64,000 nt of DNA. Origin: Todiramphus chloris collaris (taxonomy: Eukaryota; Chordata; Aves; Coraciiformes; Alcedinidae). The stretch lies in NCBI GenBank assembly GCA_025345505.1, contig JANVCC010000011.1, forward strand, positions 13,311,928 through 13,375,927, given 5' to 3'. Positions 59,060 through 64,000 of the stretch are shown piece by piece. Made by a program: the position numbers and the translations under genes. Position 1 is the stretch's first letter; each line of letters opens with the position of its first letter. The notes beneath the pieces are model-generated. The model was not told the origin of the DNA. It worked only from the letters and a program-made list of their open reading frames with translations, and ran no database searches.

Positions 59060-59540
59060 ATGGATGCAAGTTATCCTTAGATGGATAAAAATGGCCACAG
59101 TCCTATTTCAGACCTTTACAGAGATTTGCCATGTGGAAAAGCCCACCCAAAACCACAACCAGGGAAGTGGGCCCTGGACTACATCTACTCAGGTCTTATT
59201 GGCCAGTTTAATCCAATATGAGATGGACAAACAAAGAAGCAATGGATAAGTGTTATGAGTAACTGTCCCTAACACTCCTGGGGAGGCAGACCAGAAGGCA
59301 TGAAATGCCAGTAACAGACCCTAACTAGCCTTAAACATAAAGTCAAAGACATTGCCCTGAGGTTGCATGATGAGCACAGTTATTTGCAGCCTGTGCAGAT
59401 AATCTAATTCAGAGGTAATAGAGAGTTAAAGCAGTGGTCCCTGAAGGGGAATGCACCCAGAGGTGGATGAGCCCACCCTGGCAACCAGTCCCCCAGCAGA
59501 GTTGGTCTAGACTTGTGAAAGCAAGGTAGTTACACAGCTC
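59060..59540 (+). pseudogene. Possible decayed retroviral pol (integrase-like) remnant
   Basis: Short + strand pieces in shifting frames suggest an integrase region: a cysteine-bearing ICHVEKP piece, and GKWALDY reminiscent of the W-x-x-D-Y block that opens the integrase core. A later piece reads YLQPVQII then KQWSLKGNAPRGG before a stop. Base composition is also less AT-rich than the flanks. Frames change and stops are frequent, so nothing is functional. The identification is weak and could be wrong. Confidence 0.3.
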
Positions 59541-60084
59541 AATAATAGTAATAATAGAGCTTATATAGTGCTTTTAATTCCTTCAAAATTATTCTTAGTT
59601 TTCAAGGTCACTTTCTGAATCACTTAAAAGAAATAAGAGCTTAAATAATTACAAAATATCAAAGAAAAAAAAAAGGAACTAAGCAGCTCAACTCTAAGCT
59701 TTATTAGACAAAAAGAGATATCAATTACACTCGTCTGAATATTAAAATGTTTTCCTAAGTAGTCTATTTTTCCAGTGCTGAGGAAAAGTGACAGAAAAAT
59801 CTGTCATAAACATCAAGAAAGATAAAATAAAACCCACAGTAGCTCAGCCTAATGCATTAATAAATTGTAGATGAAGAAAATAAATGCCCTAGGTCCCTTC
59901 TAGAGATCCTGCAAACGTTTGTACACAAAGTTTTCAGAAGTGTTTGGTTCATGAAACTAATTCTGCCCCTGTTAGTGTCAATGTACACAGTTTTATAGTG
60001 TATCCTGAAATTACACAATGACTTCTGAAATTATGACATCAAGGTAGATATTTATATTTAGTGCTTTCAGGGAAAGAAAACAAA

Positions 60085-60600
60085 CAAGGAAGGACGCATC
60101 CTCGTCGAGAAGACCAACTCCAGTGTAGGTGAGTCCTCACTGCGGAGAGAAATTGCGGCAAAAGGGACCAGCAAGGAGCTCTTTTGTGAGGTTTTTTGGA
60201 TCTTTTTTGAAACCAAGAAGCTGGCTCTAAGGGGCTGGCATCTGGTGGGCGGGCTGCTGAGGAGGCGTCATGGAGGGTGGAGCCAAGAGCACCCTGCCCC
60301 TGATCTGAATAAACACACCAGCGATGGCTCACAGTGCCCATGCCTCTTCCCTCGCAAACAAGCTGGGTGGGCTGCTGGGGATAGCGTGGGCGGAACCAGC
60401 AGCACCCACCGTTGATCAGGTGATAAGAACCCTCTGGGAGGGCAGGAACTGGTCGCTGTCCACAGAGCACAGGGCGAGCAAGTAGTACTCGATTGTGTGC
60501 CCCAGGGGGTGCCGCAGCTGTTTCCAGCTCGTAGGGCAGGGCGCTGAGCCTCTGCCAAGGGCACAAGGTAGGGTCGATCGCTCTAAGCGATCGGCCAGTG
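60085..60600 (+). promoter_or_regulatory. CpG-rich CR1 5' leader, likely internal promoter region
   Basis: This is the only strongly GC- and CpG-rich stretch in the intergenic part of the window. Two related segments (about 60226-60300 and 60346-60420) share a GGTGGGCxGGCTGCTG-GG core and a CAGCACCC/GAGCACCC word, suggesting decayed tandem units. A perfect inverted repeat CGATCGCT-CTA-AGCGATCG lies at 60575-60593, just before the ORF1 frame. A promoter role is inferred from position. Confidence 0.6.
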
Positions 60601-61793
60601 CGGGTGAGGGGAGGAACATTACTGCCAGGATGTGAGAGCAGGGCGTGGGGGAAGCAGCTCACAGTGATTGGCTCCCTCCCGGCCAGAGAGAAGATCACGG
60701 TCACAACACAGCCGAGAGCCACGGTGAGGAAGAATGTGGGAACTCAGAGAGCGGTCCTGCGCAAACAAGCCGCCGTACAGGTTTCAGCCTGCGGTGAGTG
60801 CCTGAGGCTGGCACTTGACCCAGAGGGAGTCTTAGGCACTGTTTGTGTGCGGTGTGAGCAGATAAATGAGCTGCTCAGGCAGGGGATTGAACTGAGAGAA
60901 GAGGTAGAAAGATTGGGAAGGATCGGAGAGTGTGAAAGCGTGATAGATTGATGGAGCTACACTCTGAGGCAAAGGCAGCAGGAAGAGGCTCTACATGAAG
61001 TGGAGGACCCCCTCTCCTCCTGTGACCAGGCAGAAGGAGGGGACATAAGGGATAAGAGGGGATGGAGGGAGGTCCCTCCTCAGAGAGGCAAGCGAAAACC
61101 TCCTTGTCCCACCTCACCTTCCCAGTTGCCATGGTACAATAGGTATAGGGCTTTGGAACTTGGTGGCCGACCAAATGAAGATGGAAACAAGGATCCATCC
61201 AGTGAGTCACCCACAGTTTGTCACTCATCCGCACATCTTAGGACTTCTTCAATTAAGAAAAGGAGGGTAATTGTAGTGGGCGACTCTTCTGAGGGGAACA
61301 GAGGGGCCCACTTGTTGACCGGACCCATCCCACAGGGAGGTCTGCTGCCTCCCCCGGGCTTGGGTTAAAGCTATTAAAAGGAAGGTCACTGCTCTGTTGC
61401 AGCCCTCTGATTATTGCCCTTTGTTAGTTATCCAAGCAGGTAATGATGAGGTTGTAGCGAGAAGTCCAAAGGCAATCAAAAAGGACTTCAAGGCACTGGG
61501 GCGGTTAGTTGAAGGCTCGGCTGTTCACGTGGTGTTTTCATTAGTCCTTCAAGTGGTAGGGAAAAAACACTGAAAGAGAGTGGTAAACACACCTGGTTAA
61601 TGTGTGTCTCAGAGACTGGTGTCACTGTTGTAAGTTTTGGTTCTTTAATCATGGGGAAGTTTATATGGCACCTGGTCTGCTGGTGACAGGTGGGATGAAC
61701 CTGTCCCAGAGGGGGAAAAGGATTTTGAGGCAGGAGTTAGCAGGGCTTATTGACATGGCTTTAAACAAGATTCAAAGGAGGAATTGGTTGTAG
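60598..61793 (+). pseudogene. CR1 ORF1 with cysteine-rich and esterase-like (SGNH) domains, broken
   Basis: ORF1 of long CR1 elements encodes an RNA-binding accessory protein with an esterase-type domain. The frame open from 60598 shows paired cysteines (ACGECLRL and TVCVRCEQINELL) and a coiled-coil-like ELREEVERLGRIGE. It meets a TGA at 60949-60951 and continues in the same frame to TAA at 61366. The esterase block I is RRVIVVGDS (GDS at 61279-61287). Further esterase sequence (VTALLQPSDYCPLLVIQAGN, AIKKDFKALGRLVEG) follows in another frame to about 61574. The last block, 61602-61793, holds NLSQRGKRILRQELAGLI. The family has a histidine where Asn stands here (61698-61700), so a catalytic residue is lost. 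It cannot be functional. Confidence 0.82.
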
Positions 61794-61829
61794 TGGGCTT
61801 TGCACTAGTGGGGTGGTGCTCTAGTATTA

Positions 61830-64000
61830 GAACTTCTCTGAAATGCTTATACATCAATGCACACAGTTTGGGGAACAAATAGGATGAACTAGAGATCTGT
61901 GTGTGCTATCTCAGGACCACAACCTCATTGCAATTACTGAGATATGGTGGGATAGCTTGTATGACTGTAACACTGTTATGGACAGCTATGTCCTTTTTAG
62001 GAAAGATAGGCTGCCAAGGCGAGGTGATGGAGTTGCCCTTTATGTGAGAGAGCAACTGCAATGTATTGAGCTCTCCCTGGGGGGCAATGAAGAACGGGTT
62101 GAAAGCTTGTGGTTAAGGACGAAGGGGGAGACTAGTATGGGAGACATTGTTGTGAGTGTTTACTACAGGTCACCAGATCAGGATGAGGAAGTTGACGAGG
62201 CCTTGTACAAGCAGCTGGAAGTTGCCTCACAATCACAGGCTCTGGTTGTCATGGGGGACTTCAATTATCCTGACATTTGCTGGGAAAACTACACAGCCAG
62301 GCACATGAAGTCCAGTAGGTTCCTCCAGTGCACTGACAGTAACTTCTTGACACAGGTGGTGGAGGAGCCAACAAGGAGAGGAGTACTGCTGAACACTGCA
62401 CTAATAAACAAAGAGGGACTGGTTGAGGATGGGAAAGTAGGGGGCACCCTTGACTGCAGTGACCATGAGATGCTGGAGTTCAGACTCACATGCTCCTTGT
62501 AAAAGTCCCATGGGACAGGGCTCTAGATGGTAAGGGGGCCCAAGCTGGCTACTATTCAAGTGACAAAAGGAAGTCTAGAGGAAATGTGGACCCACTGGTG
62601 AATGAAGTGTGTGCCCTGGTGACCAAGGATAGAGAGAAGGCAGAGTTACTGAATGACACCTTTGCCTTGGTCTTTACTGCTAAGGACAGTTCCCAGGGGT
62701 TCCAGTCCTATAAGACCACAGAGGAAGTCTGGGGGAAGGAATATTTTTGTCTCAGTTGAGGAGAATTGGGTTAGAGAGCAGTTAAGCAAACTGAACATCC
62801 ACAAGTTCATGGGCCCTGATGGGATACACCTGCAAGTGATGAGGGAAATGTCAGAGGTCATTGCTAGGCCACCTTCCATAATCTTTGAGAGGTCCTGAAG
62901 AACAGGAGAGGTGCCTGAGGACTGAAGGAAGGCCAATATCATACCAATCTTCAAAAACGGAAAGGAGGAGGACCCCGGTAACTATAGGTCAGTCAGCCTC
63001 ACCTCCATCTCTGGGAAAGTGATGGAACTGCTTATTCTTGTCACCACTTCAAAGCATGTTGAGGAAATGAGGCTTGTCAAGAGTAGTAAACATGGATTCA
63101 ACAAAGGGAAGTCATGCTTGAATGGTCTGATAGCCTTTTATGATGCCGCAACTAGATGGATAGATGAGGGGAGGGCAGTGGGTGTGGTATATCTTGACTT
63201 CAGCAAAGCTTTTGATACTGTCTCCCATGATATCCTCACAGCTTAAGAAGTGTGGCTTGGATGGTTGAATGTGAGATGGATTGGAAACTAGATGAAGGGC
63301 AGAGCCCAGAGAGTTGTTGTCAGTGGAGCAGAGTCTAGTGTGTTCCACAGGGGTCAGTCCTGGGTCCAGTGCTGTTCCGTATATTAATCGATGACCTGGA
63401 CGAACGGATAGAGCATGCCCTCAGCAAGTTTGCTGATGATACAAAACTGTGAGGAGCGGCTGACATGCCAGAAGGCTGTGCTGCCATCCAGAATAACCTG
63501 GACAGGCTGAAAAGCTGTGAAGGGAGAAATTTAATGAGGTTTAACAAGGGTAGGTGTAAAGTACTGCATCTGGGGAAAAACAACCCCATGTATCAGTACA
63601 GGTTGGGGGCTGATCTGTTGGAGGGCAGCTCTGGGGAAAAATATCTAGGAGTCATGGTGGACAAGAGGATGACCATGAGCCCTCATAGCCAAGAAGGTCA
63701 ATGACATCCTGGGATACATTAAGAATAGCATGGCCAGCAGGTCTAGGTCCTCCTTCTCTACTCTGCGCTGGTGAGGCCTCACCTGGAGTACTGTATCCAG
63801 TTCTGGGCACCCCAGTCAAGAAAGACAGGGAGCTACTGGACAGAGTCCAGTGCAGAGCCATTAAGATGATTAAGGGAGTGGAGCATTTCCCTAATGAGAA
63901 GAGGCTGAGAGAGCTGGGTCTTTTTAGCCTTGAGAAAAGGAGACTGACAGGTAACCTTATTAATGTCTATAAATACATAAAGGGCAAGTGTTGGGAGGAT
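61830..64000 (+). pseudogene. CR1 ORF2 (endonuclease and reverse transcriptase), broken and cut by the edge
   Basis: Starts with LKCLYINAHSLGNK, then an in-frame TAG where a glutamine is usual. The endonuclease frame then runs open to 62502, with ITEIWWD, RRGDGVALYVREQL, GDFNYPDICW (GDFN at 62254-62265) and SDHEMLEF near 62458-62480. Sequence then jumps within about 70 bp to the LVNEVCALVTKDREKAELLN block, so the usual linker is largely deleted. RT follows in pieces: [50 protein letters not shown], and KFADDTKL with FADD at 63429-63440 followed by a stop. The C-terminal part continues past 64000. Upstream neighbour is ORF1 of the same element. Confidence 0.93.

Larger units (their letters stand above)
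56881..60084. other. Intergenic sequence before the right-edge CR1
   Basis: Contains the pyrimidine tract (58345-58487) and a possible decayed retroviral stretch (59060-59540). Otherwise AT-rich with no recognised feature. Confidence 0.5.
60085..64000 (+). mobile_element. Near full-length CR1 LINE with 5' leader, ORF1 and ORF2, cut by the window edge
   Basis: A long + strand CR1. A CpG-rich leader covers about 60085-60600, ORF1 about 60598-61793 and ORF2 from about 61830 past the edge. Retention of 5' sequence is rare for CR1, which is usually 5'-truncated. Both ORFs are broken by stops, shifts and one internal deletion. Confidence 0.93.

Overview
This is eukaryotic, AT-rich, intron-bearing DNA from a bird. 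Two things show this. There are about a dozen CR1 LINE copies with the avian CR1 3' tail (ATTCTATGATTCTAT), and two exons encode a protein almost identical to vertebrate IL1RAPL1. The LTR types present fit a bird outside the chicken group, but that is only an impression. No bacterial-style gene, operon or CRISPR is present.

The one cellular gene is the 3' end of IL1RAPL1 on the + strand. Intron sequence fills 1-10620. The penultimate coding exon (10621-10791) and the terminal exon (12064-12782 to the stop) encode most of the cytoplasmic TIR domain and the whole C-terminal tail. A 3' UTR follows, with a first canonical AATAAA at 14038. Exons for the signal peptide, Ig domains and membrane segment lie upstream of the window. 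From about 14.3 kb to the right edge no further host gene could be supported.

The rest is intron or intergenic DNA with transposons. CR1 copies lie at 1-1460 (-), 5454-6143 (+), 6270-6811 (+), 11801-11911 (-), 18186-18267 (+), 33729-34876 (-), 37571-38480 (+), 40752-41385 (-), 42729-43440 (-), 46355-49480 (-), 49752-49915 (+), 50429-50997 (-) and 60085-64000 (+, running off the edge). Two are long. The 46355-49480 copy has a nearly open endonuclease-reverse transcriptase ORF2. The right-edge copy keeps a CpG-rich 5' leader, an esterase-like ORF1 and a broken ORF2. Three LTRs are present, all reading on the minus strand: two related ERVL-like LTRs (26960-27800 and 32299-33384) and a short class II-like solo LTR (28431-28797). 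A decayed stretch at 59060-59540 may be retroviral.

Other structure includes a 143-bp pure pyrimidine run, a G-quadruplex tract, a 48-bp hairpin that looks like an old amniote repeat, and a 5-kb zone (51.9-56.9 kb) whose strand skew switches sign twice. I saw no convincing novel multi-gene system. The most unusual items are the doubled ORF2 start in the 46-49 kb CR1, the ORF1-bearing CR1 at the right edge, and the skew-switching zone.
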